Positions 7,878 through 17,632 are shown, numbered from the stretch's first letter. The stretch: 64,000 nucleotides of DNA from Natronolimnobius baerhuensis (GCF_002177135.1 NZ_MWPH01000003.1:701644-765643), one strand, 5' to 3'. Made by a program: numbers and translations. Notes: generated from the letters alone by a model not told the origin.

Positions 7878-9851
7878 ATGGTGCGGTCATCAATTCGTAT
7901 TCTTCTCTTTGCGCCAGAACTCCCGGGGGAAGCGATTGCGACCCAACTCAGGAATGGCGACGACCAATTTGTAGTCAGCATCGAACACGACGAAACAGCG
8001 GTCCTCGAGCGACTGCAGGACCCTCACGATATCGATTGTCTGCTTGGAACGGATAACACGCTGTTGGCGTGCTCCGGCGATGGAGTGCGTCCAGTTGTCG
8101 CGGCCACTGATCAGATTCCAACGGTGTTGCTTACGGCCAGCGCTAGCCACGACGAGGCCGAGGCTGCACTCGAGGCAGGTGTCACAGAGTACCTTCGCTG
8201 GGACGATGAGACAGACGTTGCAGACGATATTTCTGGCATTCACTTCAATCTCCTCTCGAGTCGGATTCTGGGGGCGCTCGCTCAGTACCGAAACGCGGGC
8301 GAATCCACACAGTCTCAGAACATCGTGTCGCCACACGCGTCACGATCAACCTGCCGGGACTCGGTACCAGACCTGGCGCACGCGGACGGTGGGCAGAACG
8401 TCCGCCAGGACACGCTGATCGACAACCTTCCCGGCGTGGTCTATCGCTGTCGGAATGATTCTGCCTGGCCAATGGAGGTCGTCGAAGGAACCTGCGAGGA
8501 AATCACTGGCTACAGCGCCGCCCAACTCGAGTCGGGGGACGTGCTGTTCGGCGACGACCTGATCCATCCGGACGACCGCGAATCTACGTGGGGCGACGTA
8601 CAGGCTGCCCTCGAGACGGGCGAACACTACGAAGTCACCTACCGGATTGAAACGAAAACAGGGGCCACAAAGTGGCTCTGGGAACGCGGACAGGGAATCT
8701 ACGCCGAGGACGGCACCCTCGAGGCGCTCGAGGGCTTTTTCACCGATATCACCGAGCGACGTGGCCGCCAATTACGGCTTCGGCGGAATCAGCGCCGCTT
8801 CGAAGCCGTCTTCGAGGACCCCGAAATGCTCGTCGGCCTGCTCGAACTCGATGGCACGCTCTTGCAGGCAAACCAGACCGCCCTCGAGTACGCCAATGCG
8901 ACACACGAGGAGGTTGTTGACACGCCGTTTTGGGAGACGCCGTGGTGGCCAGACGACATGCAAGAGCGAGTCAGAGAGTCGGTCGAACGGGCCGCAGAGG
9001 GTGAGTACGTCGATTACGTGGTCGACAATCCAATCGGTAATGGCGAGACGAGGCGCGTTAGCGGGACGATTCGACCCGTAACCGATAATTCGGGTGCGCC
9101 GACCTCCATGATCGTTTCCGCACGAGACGTCACCGATCAGCGGGACCAAAACCGAGACCTCGTCGAGACGCGCGACAAACTCGAGATCCTGAATCAGGTC
9201 GTTCGCCACGATCTGCGAAACGATATGCAAGTCGTCCGCGGTCGCGCCCGCTTGCTCGAGGACCACGTTGATGCGGAGGGGGCCTACCATCTCAACGAAA
9301 TTCACGGCTCGGCTGCTGATGCAATCGAACTGACCGAAACCGCACGTAACCTTACAGAGGCGATGCTCGGGCGCGGCGACAATCAGCAACTCGTCTCGAT
9401 CAACCAGGTCGTCACATCGGCAGTCGAAACCGTCCGCTCACGGTACGATTCAGCCGCAATTACGGTCTACGGGCTTGCCACAGCGCCACACGTACTCGCA
9501 AACGACATGCTCGAGTCTGTTATTCGTAACCTCCTCGAGAACGCCGTTGTCCACAACGATTCCGACCTGCCGGATATTGAGGTCGCAATCGATCATGACG
9601 ATGAGACGGTCGTCATTTGCGTTGCGGACAACGGGCCGGGAATTTCTGATGACCGGAAGGAAGACGTGTTTGGCCGCGGCGAAAAAGGACTCGAGAGCCC
9701 CGGCACTGGATTGGGGTTGCATCTCGTCCAGACGTTAGTCGACCAGTTCGACGGCGAGATTGCGATTCAGGACAACCGTCCGACTGGGTGCGTTTTCCGA
9801 ATTGAACTCCCGGTTGTTTCGCCGACACCGTCAGCTGAGACCGAAACGTGA
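7878..9851 (+). CDS. PAS-domain histidine kinase with degenerate N-terminal receiver
   Basis: A 657-residue cytoplasmic kinase with no membrane segment. Residues 1-140 have a receiver-like fold (IRILLFAPE, IPTVLLTAS, GVTEYLRW) without the acidic pocket, acceptor Asp or Lys. Two PAS domains follow (about 182-293 and 300-420), each ending in a TDITERR/ARDVTDQR-type linker. The dimerisation helix carries the phosphorylated His444 in VVRHDLRND. The ATPase domain has the N-box NLLENAVVHND, DNGPGI and GTGLGLHL. The partner regulator is not obvious; the upstream pseudo-receiver/GAF gene lacks an acceptor Asp, so output must involve another protein. Confidence 0.88.
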   Translation: MVRSSIRILLFAPELPGEAIATQLRNGDDQFVVSIEHDETAVLERLQDPHDIDCLLGTDNTLLACSGDGVRPVVAATDQIPTVLLTASASHDEAEAALEAGVTEYLRWDDETDVADDISGIHFNLLSSRILGALAQYRNAGESTQSQNIVSPHASRSTCRDSVPDLAHADGGQNVRQDTLIDNLPGVVYRCRNDSAWPMEVVEGTCEEITGYSAAQLESGDVLFGDDLIHPDDRESTWGDVQAALETGEHYEVTYRIETKTGATKWLWERGQGIYAEDGTLEALEGFFTDITERRGRQLRLRRNQRRFEAVFEDPEMLVGLLELDGTLLQANQTALEYANATHEEVVDTPFWETPWWPDDMQERVRESVERAAEGEYVDYVVDNPIGNGETRRVSGTIRPVTDNSGAPTSMIVSARDVTDQRDQNRDLVETRDKLEILNQVVRHDLRNDMQVVRGRARLLEDHVDAEGAYHLNEIHGSAADAIELTETARNLTEAMLGRGDNQQLVSINQVVTSAVETVRSRYDSAAITVYGLATAPHVLANDMLESVIRNLLENAVVHNDSDLPDIEVAIDHDDETVVICVADNGPGISDDRKEDVFGRGEKGLESPGTGLGLHLVQTLVDQFDGEIAIQDNRPTGCVFRIELPVVSPTPSAETET

Positions 9852-9878
9852 ACATCGATTCGGCCGTATCGTGCGAGC

Positions 9879-10403
9879 ATGTACGCCGTCGTCGGCTGTA
9901 GCGAGTGTTCGAATCTCTGGATTATCGAAGGCCGGTCGGAGACCACACAGTGCCCTCGCTGTGGCTCGCGACGCCCCTACGAGAGACGCAAGAAATTCGT
10001 CGAAACCGACGACGCAGACCACGCTCGAGACGTCCGCGCCTCGATGCTCGCCAACCGGCAGGGCCACGGCGACGCCTTTGCCGAACTCGACTCGTTCGGT
10101 GCGCTCGAGGACGACGTTTCTGACGGCGTGATCGACGATGACGAGTATCTCGAGGAGTCGGGTCTCGACGTTTCCGAAGTCGACGCCGCAGGCGACCGCG
10201 ACCCGCGCGGGTCAGCCCGAAGTGGGAGCAAGAAAGAGATCGTTCAGGAAGCCCTCCGAGAACTCGAACGTCCCACCGAAGCCGAGGTCGTCGACTACGC
10301 CGGCGAGCGCGGCGTGCCCGCCGACGACGCTCGAGATGGCCTCGAAAAACTCACGCGACGCGGCGAGGTCAGCGAGAGTCGCGGTCGGTATCGCTTGCTC
10401 TGA
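9879..10403 (+). CDS. Zinc-ribbon plus winged-helix protein (DUF5817-like)
   Basis: A 174-residue protein. The N terminus is a zinc ribbon (GCSECSNLW ... CPRCGSRRPYERRKKF), followed by an acidic linker (about 70-110) and a C-terminal winged-helix-like domain (KKEIVQEALRELERPTEAEV through RGRYRLL) with the shape of an MCM/ESCRT-type wHTH. Haloarchaea carry this arrangement widely, annotated as DUF5817 from memory. Nucleic-acid binding is likely but unproven. It starts 27 bases after the histidine kinase gene and could be co-transcribed with it. Confidence 0.72.
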   Translation: MYAVVGCSECSNLWIIEGRSETTQCPRCGSRRPYERRKKFVETDDADHARDVRASMLANRQGHGDAFAELDSFGALEDDVSDGVIDDDEYLEESGLDVSEVDAAGDRDPRGSARSGSKKEIVQEALRELERPTEAEVVDYAGERGVPADDARDGLEKLTRRGEVSESRGRYRLL

Positions 10404-10471
10404 TCGGATTCCCGACCACGAACCGAACGCGAACGGTAACACTTTGCCTCGAGCGCCAGAATAGCGGGCAA

Positions 10472-10828
10472 ATGGCCGAAGTGGTGGATGTTCAAGCGGA
10501 GACAATCGGCGTCGGATCGGTGATCGCGTTCGCACTCTATGGCTACGGCATCTTTATTAGCGAGACGATTTTCGGACTCGAGGCGACGGCGCTTGCGATG
10601 TGGGTCTTCGCGGGGACGTTCGCCGCCGTGGCGCTCCTTCACGGGGCATACGGCCGGCGGCCGTTCGCGCTCGCCCACGGCGGTGCCGCGGTCGGGTTGG
10701 CGATCTTTTTGCTCGCGACGGACGGACTCCAGGCGCTGCTCGGCTTGCTTGTCTTGATGGGAAGCGGGGCAGCGATTGCGGTGATGACGATTCGGGCGCG
10801 AAACGCACGCGAGTCGACCGCGACGTAA
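10472..10828 (+). CDS. Small membrane protein, four helices
   Basis: A 118-residue hydrophobic protein with about four transmembrane helices (roughly 14-32, 40-60, 65-82 and 84-105) and a short basic C terminus. I do not recognise a characterised family. It lies tail to tail with the HMG-CoA reductase gene, separated by 5 bases. Codon use and the hydrophobic pattern support a real gene; function is unknown. Confidence 0.65.
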   Translation: MAEVVDVQAETIGVGSVIAFALYGYGIFISETIFGLEATALAMWVFAGTFAAVALLHGAYGRRPFALAHGGAAVGLAIFLLATDGLQALLGLLVLMGSGAAIAVMTIRARNARESTAT

Positions 10829-10833
10829 CCGAA

Positions 10834-12060
10834 TTAGCGTCCGAGGTCTTCGTGAGCGCTCGCCAGATGTCGCGAAGACAGTGCTGCAAGCAAGGAGAGT
10901 TCGCCCGCGAGCGCGCCGACGGTAATGATCTCGGCCAGTGCGTCGGCGTTCGACCCCGCCGGATCGCCGCCGCCGCGGAGTCCGAGCACGTCGAGCGCTT
11001 CGGCTTGGGTCGGGAGTTTCGTCCCGCCGCCGACTGTGCCGACCTCGAGTGAGGCGATGGAGACGCTGGCGTAGAGGTCGGTCGCACCGTTTTCTCCCTC
11101 GCGCGTATCCATCGTCGTGATCGCGTTCGCGCCTTCGACAACCTGGGCTTCGTCCTGGCCGGTCGCGAGGAAGGCGGCAGCGACGACGTTTGCCGCGTGC
11201 GCATTAAAGCCGAGACTGCCCGCTTTGGCGCTGCCGGTCAGGTTCTTTCGGGTGTTCGCTTCGACGATGGCCTCGGCCGTCGTGTGGAGTCGGTTCTCGA
11301 GCAACTCACCGGGAATGACCACGTCGGCCGTTACGGAACGTCCGCGGCCTTCGACAGCGTTGACGGCGGCGGGTTTCTTGTCCGAACAGAGGTTGCCGGA
11401 GAGGGCAACGAGGTCGGCTGGCGTCTCCTGCTCGACGACCTCGCAGGCCGCGCCGGTCGCGATAGTGACCATGTTCATCCCCATCGCGTCTTTGGTGTCG
11501 TAGGCGAATCGCAGGTAGACCGAATCGCCGACGACGTAGGGTTCGACGCCCAGCAATTCGCCGTGGCTGGTCGTCGACTCGGCGGCCTCGCGGAGGGTCT
11601 CGAGATTATCTTCGACCCACTCCACGACTTCGGCGGCCTCGGCCACGCCGTCGACGCGGAAGACGGGCGCGCGAGTCATCCCGTTTTTCGTCACGCGAGC
11701 GTCCGCACCGCCCGACGAGCGGATCACCGAGAGTCCCCGATTCACGGAGGCCAAGAGCGCGCCTTCGGTCGTCGCAAGCGGCAGGTAGTGGTCGCCGTCG
11801 GCCGCGCTGCCATCGACTGCGACGGGGCCGACGACGCCCATCGGCACCTGCGCCGCGCCGATCATGTTCTCGATGTTCGGTTCGGCCTGCTCGGCGGGGA
11901 ACGTGTAGTCGCCGACCGCCTCGAGGTCGGTTCCTGTCTCGCGCTCGACGAACAGCCGGCGTGCCTCGGCCGCTGTGTCCGCATCGGTGTGTTCCTCGAG
12001 TTCGTAGAGTCGAAGGTCGCCGTCCTGTAGCTTGTCGGCGAGATCCGTAGCGCTGGTCAT
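10834..12060 (-). CDS. hmgA: HMG-CoA reductase (NADPH)
   Basis: A 408-residue class I (statin-sensitive type) 3-hydroxy-3-methylglutaryl-CoA reductase, the committed enzyme of the mevalonate pathway that feeds archaeal isoprenoid lipids. Visible motifs: ENMIGAAQVPMGVVGP with catalytic Glu64, the DAMGMNMVTIATG segment, GTVGGGTKLPTQ, and the C-terminal SAHEDLGR with the proton-donor His. It has no membrane anchor, as usual in archaea. This gene is the known target of mevinolin in haloarchaea. The start at 12060 gives the normal archaeal length. Confidence 0.97.
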   Translation of the reverse strand: MTSATDLADKLQDGDLRLYELEEHTDADTAAEARRLFVERETGTDLEAVGDYTFPAEQAEPNIENMIGAAQVPMGVVGPVAVDGSAADGDHYLPLATTEGALLASVNRGLSVIRSSGGADARVTKNGMTRAPVFRVDGVAEAAEVVEWVEDNLETLREAAESTTSHGELLGVEPYVVGDSVYLRFAYDTKDAMGMNMVTIATGAACEVVEQETPADLVALSGNLCSDKKPAAVNAVEGRGRSVTADVVIPGELLENRLHTTAEAIVEANTRKNLTGSAKAGSLGFNAHAANVVAAAFLATGQDEAQVVEGANAITTMDTREGENGATDLYASVSIASLEVGTVGGGTKLPTQAEALDVLGLRGGGDPAGSNADALAEIITVGALAGELSLLAALSSRHLASAHEDLGR

Positions 12061-12135
12061 GGGTCGAGGGACACAGTGGCCGTCCCTAAGCGTTGCTGAT
12101 CAGTCTCGAGATTGCGCCCGCGACCGTCGGACTCG

Positions 12136-12561
12136 TTACGCACTCGAGTCGCCATCGCTGGACTGAGACCCAAAGCCAGCGACGAATTCGTAGCCCACCA
12201 ATCCCAGGAACGCGCCGGCACCGATCACGAGAATCACCAGTCCCTGCAGCGACTCGAGGTTCTCGAGCGGGGCCTCGAGTGCCGCTTCGGGGTACGTCCC
12301 GCCGGTGAACAGCAGTGCGAAGAGACCGGTCGCGATGACGGCGAACCGGATCCGAGTCCGGGGCGATGCCTCGGCGTCGGTTCTGGCCAGAGACAGTTGC
12401 GGCAGGACGATGGCAAGCCCGACAAACAGGAGGAACGCCGGAAGCGGGTAGTCGTTGATCGAGAGGCCGGTCGCGTCCTCGAGCAGCGGTAACCCGACGA
12501 GCAAGAGCGCGAAGAGGAGGGCGAGCGAGCCGAGAATAACGAGGTTCTCGCGGGTGAGCAT
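12136..12561 (-). CDS. Membrane protein of unknown function, four helices
   Basis: A 141-residue protein from ATG 12561 (MLTRENLVILGSLALLFAL); the frame is open 13 codons further upstream but this ATG begins the first helix cleanly. Four hydrophobic segments are seen (about 6-25, 40-57, 72-88, 103-125), and the tail is polar and acidic (FGSQSSDGDSSA). I recognise no family. It is upstream of, and on the same strand as, hmgA, 75 bases away, and divergent from the amidohydrolase gene. Confidence 0.65.
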   Translation of the reverse strand: MLTRENLVILGSLALLFALLLVGLPLLEDATGLSINDYPLPAFLLFVGLAIVLPQLSLARTDAEASPRTRIRFAVIATGLFALLFTGGTYPEAALEAPLENLESLQGLVILVIGAGAFLGLVGYEFVAGFGSQSSDGDSSA

Positions 12562-12689
12562 AGCCGCCTGTTCGCATACCTCCCATATACGTTTTCTCAC
12601 CTGACAGGTGTGTCCGAACGTGCGGACACGAACTCGAGACGGTGCGAGCGAACCGAACGATTTTGCCCCTCGAGCGAGCCATCTCGAGT

Positions 12690-14312
12690 ATGACTGCGGC
12701 CGCCGACCGGCTGGTGACGAACGCCGAGATTCACACGTTGAGCGACCCAGAGACGGTCTTCGAGGCGATGGCCATCCGCGACGGCGAGATCGTCCGTCTC
12801 GGCGACAGCTCCGAACTCGAGTTTCTCAACGGCGTCGAGACGGACGTGATCGACTGCGACGGGCGCGTCGTCCTGCCGGGCTTTATCGACGCCCACACGC
12901 ACATGGAGCAGCTAGGACAGCACCTCGTTCACGCCGATCTGTCGGCCGCGACGAGCGCAGACGAGTGCCTCGAGTTGCTCGCTGCGGAGGGCGACCGGAC
13001 GGCGAGTGCGGTTGCGGCCGACGCTGACAGCGACGCGGCTCCCGCCGACGAGAGGTCCGACGACTGGATCATCGGCTTCGGCTACGACGAGAGCACCTGG
13101 ACCGACCGCGGCCACCGACTCACGCGGGTCGACCTCGACGCCGTCAGCGAGACGCGCCCGGTCGCCGCCCTTCGCGTCGACCTCCACACCGTTTCGCTGA
13201 ACTCGGTTGCCCTCGAGCGCCTCGCCGACGAGATGCCGGACTCGGATATCGTCTACGAGGACGGCGACCCAGTTGGTATCGCCGTCGAGGACGCCGCCGA
13301 AGTCGTTCGCCGCGAGGTGGCAGCCGACCGCGAACAGATGCGTGACTTGCTCACTGCTGCCGCTGAATACGCCGTTGCCCGTGGCGTCACCGGCGTCCAC
13401 GATAAGGTCCGAAGCGATACGAGTCCGCGCGTCTACCGCGAGCTTGCGGCTGCTGGCGAGTTGCCGATTCGCGTGCGAATCGACTACTGGAGCGACTACC
13501 TCGAGGCCCTCTCAAAAGTCGGACTCGTCACGAACGCGGGCAACGACCGCGTCCAGACGGGCGCGATCAAGTCCTTCTCGGACGGCAGCATCGGGAGCCG
13601 GACGGCGAAGCTCCGCGAGCCGTACACAGACGCGGATGTGGATGATGAAAGCGAGACGGAGGACGAACCGACGAGCGGCCAGTGGGTCGTCGATCCCGCG
13701 GAACTGACCAGTATCGTCGAACGAGCCGACGATGCGCGGTTTCAGCTCTCGGTTCATGCCATCGGCGACGAGGCAATTGAGGAGACGCTCTCGGCGCTCG
13801 AGGAGACCGCTGATCCAGCCGACAGCCGACACCGGATCGAACACGCCGAACTCGCGACGGATGACCAACTCGAGCGTATGGCCGACGCCGGCATCGTCGC
13901 CTCCATGCAGCCGAACTTCCACCGCTGGGCGGACGAGGGCGGACTCTACGATCAGCGACTCGGCCGCGAGCGCCGGGAACGGTCGAATCCGCTCGGGCGC
14001 GTGCTCGAGGTCGGCGCACCCCTGGCGTTTGGCTCGGACGGGATGCCACTCGGCCCACTGCTTGGGGTCCATCACGCGGTCAACGCGCCGTCTGAAGACC
14101 AGCGCCTGTCGGTGACGGAAGCGCTGCGTGCGTACACCCGCGGCGCGGCCTACGCCGGGTTCGACGAGGACCGACTGGGGACGCTCGCAGTCGGCAAACG
14201 AGCCGATTTCGTCGTCCTCGAGGCGTCGCCGTGGGACCAGCCGGAGCGCATTGGGGAGATCGACGTGGCGCTGACGGCCGTCGACGGCGAGGTTGTGTTC
14301 GAGCGCGAGTAG
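12690..14312 (+). CDS. Metal-dependent amidohydrolase, YtcJ-like
   Basis: A 540-residue amidohydrolase-superfamily enzyme of the Amidohydro_3 (YtcJ/NfdA-like) group. Metal ligands are visible in order: FIDAHTHMEQLG (HxH), the Lys in AIKSFSDGSIGSRTAKL, HAIGDEAI, HRIEHAEL and the Asp in FGSDGMPLGPLLGVHHAVN. A small beta-sandwich is formed by both termini. Substrates in this group are N-acyl or formyl compounds and are rarely known, so I do not name one. ATG 12690 was chosen since MTAAADRLVTNAEIHTL matches family starts; the frame is open 16 codons upstream. Confidence 0.87.
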   Translation: MTAAADRLVTNAEIHTLSDPETVFEAMAIRDGEIVRLGDSSELEFLNGVETDVIDCDGRVVLPGFIDAHTHMEQLGQHLVHADLSAATSADECLELLAAEGDRTASAVAADADSDAAPADERSDDWIIGFGYDESTWTDRGHRLTRVDLDAVSETRPVAALRVDLHTVSLNSVALERLADEMPDSDIVYEDGDPVGIAVEDAAEVVRREVAADREQMRDLLTAAAEYAVARGVTGVHDKVRSDTSPRVYRELAAAGELPIRVRIDYWSDYLEALSKVGLVTNAGNDRVQTGAIKSFSDGSIGSRTAKLREPYTDADVDDESETEDEPTSGQWVVDPAELTSIVERADDARFQLSVHAIGDEAIEETLSALEETADPADSRHRIEHAELATDDQLERMADAGIVASMQPNFHRWADEGGLYDQRLGRERRERSNPLGRVLEVGAPLAFGSDGMPLGPLLGVHHAVNAPSEDQRLSVTEALRAYTRGAAYAGFDEDRLGTLAVGKRADFVVLEASPWDQPERIGEIDVALTAVDGEVVFERE

Positions 14313-14362
14313 CGGGTCTCAAATCACCACGCTTATCATGTCAATACTCGCACTACTGAGCG

Positions 14363-15109
14363 ATGCCCGGCTCACTGTTCGTCATCATCGGTCTCTGTGC
14401 GATTGCCTACGGTGGACTCCGCCTTCGGCCTGCCTACCACGTCTACCGCGGCGACACTGACGACGTGCTCTCGGTCGAACGCGCCGACGGGCCGGTCGAA
14501 CTCGAGGGGACCGCAACACCGATTACCAGTCCAAGCGAGGGTCCCCTGACCGGGAAGCCGTGTCTGGTCTACGAGTACGAAGTCGAAGAACTCCAATCGA
14601 GCGGGAAGAACTCCTCGTGGAACACCGTCGACGAGGGCGCTGGCGGGGTTCCGTTTCGACTCGAGGACGAGACCGCGAGCATCCGCGTCAACCCCTCTGC
14701 AGGCGAGTTCGCGCTCTCGACTGTCGACCGAATCGACGTCGACGGCGGGGAGGCCGAACCGGACCACGTTCGGGAGTTTCTCGAGCACCACTCCGATCTC
14801 GAGTCCGAGAACACGAGCCTCGACCTTCGCGTCGTCGAGATTGCAACCGGGAATGACCGCCGGTACTCCGAGCGCCGCCTCGAGCCGGGCGGAGACGTGT
14901 ACGTGCTCGGCCAGTCGCGCTACGACGTCGAGGCACGCGAGACGATGCGCGACGTGAGCGCGGTTATCGAAGACGGACCGGAGACGCCGGTGTTCGTCAT
15001 CGGAGATTCATGTCAAGACGGGGCTGCTCGAATGCTGGCGAAACCAGCTGCGATCTGGCTCGTTGGTGGGCTGCTTGCGGTCGTCCTCGGCCTTGCACTG
15101 TTGCTATAG
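14363..15109 (+). CDS. GIDE-domain membrane protein
   Basis: A 248-residue protein with an N-terminal helix (about 4-22), a soluble central part and a C-terminal helix (about 228-247). The central part (VELEGTATPI, PLTGKPCLVYEYEVEE, SIRVNPSAGEF, ERRLEPGGDVYVLGQ) matches the GIDE domain first described in the mitochondrial E3 ligase MUL1. No RING finger is present, so an automated E3-ligase label would be wrong. Prokaryotic GIDE proteins are membrane proteins of unknown function. It follows the amidohydrolase by 50 bases. Confidence 0.75.
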   Translation: MPGSLFVIIGLCAIAYGGLRLRPAYHVYRGDTDDVLSVERADGPVELEGTATPITSPSEGPLTGKPCLVYEYEVEELQSSGKNSSWNTVDEGAGGVPFRLEDETASIRVNPSAGEFALSTVDRIDVDGGEAEPDHVREFLEHHSDLESENTSLDLRVVEIATGNDRRYSERRLEPGGDVYVLGQSRYDVEARETMRDVSAVIEDGPETPVFVIGDSCQDGAARMLAKPAAIWLVGGLLAVVLGLALLL

Positions 15110-15215
15110 TCACCGCCGACGCTTGCCCGTTCGGGCACTGAGACGTTCTCCCCGTTCCCAATCCACTCGAGGACGGCCTGGTGAGCCACTCTGAGGACAG
15201 GTCGCTCTCGAGGGC

Positions 15216-16292
15216 TCACTCGAGTGCCAGTTCGACGCGCCGTCCCGTCTGGGCGGACTCGTAGGCGGCTTCGATGGCGTACAGATCGATGAGCCCGTCT
15301 CGACCATCCGGTTCGGGTTCTGTGCCCGTCAGCACGCAGTAGCCGAAGTAATCGAACTCCTCACAGACTTCGTCGACCGGCGGGCCGGTGTACTCCATAC
15401 GCATGTCGCCGCTCTCGACGACCATCTCCTGCGGGACGACGCCGCCAAACGGCGAGGCGATCAGGATAATCCCGTCGGTGCCGATGATCTCGAGGCGGCT
15501 GTGGGCGTGGGCGTCGAAACTCGCCGTACACGAGGCCGTCACCTCCGTGGGAAACTCGAGTTGAAACGCGACGTGTTCGTCGACGGCTGCGAAGGGCCCG
15601 CCGCTCGAGTATGTCGTCGCGTAGACGCCTGTTGGGTCACAGTCAAGCAGAAAGCGGATGGTGTTCAACGGATAGACGCCGAGGTCGACCAGCGCGCCGC
15701 CGCCGGCGAGGTCCGGATCGAGTCGCCAGGTATCGGGACTTGTGTACTCGAGCAGCGGGTGTGAGAACCCACCCTGAATCTGGACGACCTCGCCGATGGT
15801 GCCCTCGCGGATGAGTTCACGCGTTCGCCGGACCGCGGGCTCCGTCTGGAGCCGGTAGGCCGTCATGAGCGTTACGCCAGCGTCCGCACACGCCTCGAGA
15901 ATCTCTCGCGTGCGCTCGACTGTCGTCTCGAGTGGTTTCTCACAGAGCACATGAGCCCCGTGTTCGGCGGCGGCGATAGCGAACTCGCCGTGGGTTCCGT
16001 TCGGTGTCGCGATGTAGGCTGCGTCGTAGGAGTTGGCGTGGCTTCCACGGCGAAACGCGTCGTAGCTGATGACATGCTCGACGTCGAACTCCTCGGCGAG
16101 CGTGTGCGCGCTGTCTGGAGAGCCGGTGACAAGCGTCGTGACGCTGCAGTACCGACCGTCTGCAATCGCTGGCAGCGCCCGATTGCGAGCGAACCCGCCC
16201 GTTCCGACGATGGCGAGCTGGACTGTGCCATCGACTGGCTCTGACTCCCAGTCTCGCCGGGTAAATTCAGTAAAGGCCTCCTCGAGTGCCAT
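15216..16292 (-). CDS. Gfo/Idh/MocA oxidoreductase, D-xylose 1-dehydrogenase-like
   Basis: A 358-residue NAD(P)-dependent sugar dehydrogenase. The Rossmann motif is AIVGTGGFARNRALPAI; the catalytic EKP of the family is in HVLCEKPLETT, and GGGALVDLGVYPLNTIRFLL is the substrate-side motif. It resembles haloarchaeal D-xylose 1-dehydrogenase (Gfo6/XacA), including the N-terminal FTEFTRRDWES extension. If so, it makes xylono-lactone, the first step of oxidative pentose breakdown; no other pentose gene is adjacent. ATG 16292 is chosen since the frame's 27 upstream codons lack similarity. GGAG sits directly before it. Confidence 0.82.
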   Translation of the reverse strand: MALEEAFTEFTRRDWESEPVDGTVQLAIVGTGGFARNRALPAIADGRYCSVTTLVTGSPDSAHTLAEEFDVEHVISYDAFRRGSHANSYDAAYIATPNGTHGEFAIAAAEHGAHVLCEKPLETTVERTREILEACADAGVTLMTAYRLQTEPAVRRTRELIREGTIGEVVQIQGGFSHPLLEYTSPDTWRLDPDLAGGGALVDLGVYPLNTIRFLLDCDPTGVYATTYSSGGPFAAVDEHVAFQLEFPTEVTASCTASFDAHAHSRLEIIGTDGIILIASPFGGVVPQEMVVESGDMRMEYTGPPVDEVCEEFDYFGYCVLTGTEPEPDGRDGLIDLYAIEAAYESAQTGRRVELALE

Positions 16293-16496
16293 ACTCCTTC
16301 GACGGCCTCGAGCGAAATGAGCCCAATCCACAGTGACCGGACAGTCCCGAAAACGAACGTATTCGAACGCCATATCAACTGATTCTGGCGATTCGATACG
16401 GCTACCAGTGGATGGTACGCTCTCGAAATACGCTATCGAAGGAAAAAGTTATTCAATAGCGCCCTATGAGGTGAGGGTACCCACAGGTATCGCACA

Positions 16497-17630
16497 ATGG
16501 TGACAATGGAAACTGCGGAACTCGACACCGATCTCAGTCTGTTCAAATACGACAACCTCGAGCAACTCCCGTCTGCGTACCGGGATCTCGAGGAGGCTGA
16601 GCGAACGGAGCGCATCGAGGCGGCGCTCGCCGAACTGGGTGACGACGTCGTTATCCTGGGACACAACTACCAGCGCCGGGAGATCGTCGAACACGCCGAT
16701 TTCATCGGTGACTCCTATCAGCTCTCGAAGGAGGCGGCCAACGCGGACGCGGAGTACGTGATCTTCGGCGGCGTGACGTTCATGGCCGAAAGCGCGGACA
16801 TCATCACCGACGACGAGCAGACGGTGATTCTGCCGAGTATGGAGGCGTCGTGTCCGATGGCCGGGATGGCCGAGGCCTTACAGGTCGACGCCGCGTGGGC
16901 CGAGATCACCGCCGCCGCGCCCGACGAGACCATCATCCCGATTACGTACATGAACTCCTACGCCGACCTGAAGGCGTTCTGTGCGAGCCAGGACGGTCTC
17001 GTCTGTACCTCCTCGAACGCGCACAAAGCGTTCGAGTACGCCTTCGAGAAGGGCGATAAAGTCCTCTTTTTGCCCGACAAACACCTCGGCGAGAACACCG
17101 CCTATCGGATGGGTCTCGAGGAGGAGATTGCGAAATGGGACCCCTGGGACCCCGAGGGCAAAGACGCCGAGGAGGTCGCAGACAGCGACATCATCCTCTG
17201 GGACGGCTACTGCCAGGTCCACGAACGGTTCCGGACGGATCACATCGAGCAGGTTCGCGACGAACACGACGACGCGAAGGTTATCGTCCACCCCGAATGT
17301 CGCCGCGAGGTCGTCGAAGCCGCCGACAAAGCGGGCTCGACGGCGACGATCTGCGAAACCATCGAAAACGCCGATCCGGGCGACACCTGGGCAATCGGCA
17401 CCGAAATTCACCTCACGAACCACCTCGAGCGCTGGCACCCCGACGTGAACGTCATCCCGCTGTGTGGCGACGCCTGCATGGACTGTAACGCCATGCGCCA
17501 GATCGACCCGAACTACCTGACGTGGGTTCTCGAGGAGCTTGTGGAGGGCCGAGAACGCAACGTGATCGAAGTCGCCCCCGAGGAGAAAGAACTCGCCGGC
17601 CTCGCCTTAGAGCGCATGCTCGAGATCTAA
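16497..17630 (+). CDS. nadA: Quinolinate synthase
   Basis: A 377-residue NadA that condenses iminoaspartate with dihydroxyacetone phosphate to quinolinate and carries a [4Fe-4S] cluster. Likely ligands are Cys119 (ASCPMAG), Cys268 (HPECRRE) and one Cys of the CGDACMDC group (323-330). Other family marks: LGHNYQRREI, FGGVTFMAESA and DGYCQVHERF. Translation may start at ATG 16497 or 16506. It is first in the nadA-nadB-nadC operon; nadB begins 2 bases after its stop. An AT-rich TATA-like stretch lies at 16441-16456. Confidence 0.96.
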   Translation: MVTMETAELDTDLSLFKYDNLEQLPSAYRDLEEAERTERIEAALAELGDDVVILGHNYQRREIVEHADFIGDSYQLSKEAANADAEYVIFGGVTFMAESADIITDDEQTVILPSMEASCPMAGMAEALQVDAAWAEITAAAPDETIIPITYMNSYADLKAFCASQDGLVCTSSNAHKAFEYAFEKGDKVLFLPDKHLGENTAYRMGLEEEIAKWDPWDPEGKDAEEVADSDIILWDGYCQVHERFRTDHIEQVRDEHDDAKVIVHPECRREVVEAADKAGSTATICETIENADPGDTWAIGTEIHLTNHLERWHPDVNVIPLCGDACMDCNAMRQIDPNYLTWVLEELVEGRERNVIEVAPEEKELAGLALERMLEI

Positions 17631-17632
17631 CC

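Noticed and set aside
198..16292. One sugar-oxidation pathway formed by the lactone oxidase, GH15 and xylose-dehydrogenase-like genes
   Set aside because: The genes are 2.5-10 kb apart, on separate transcripts and in mixed company; there is no evidence that they act together.
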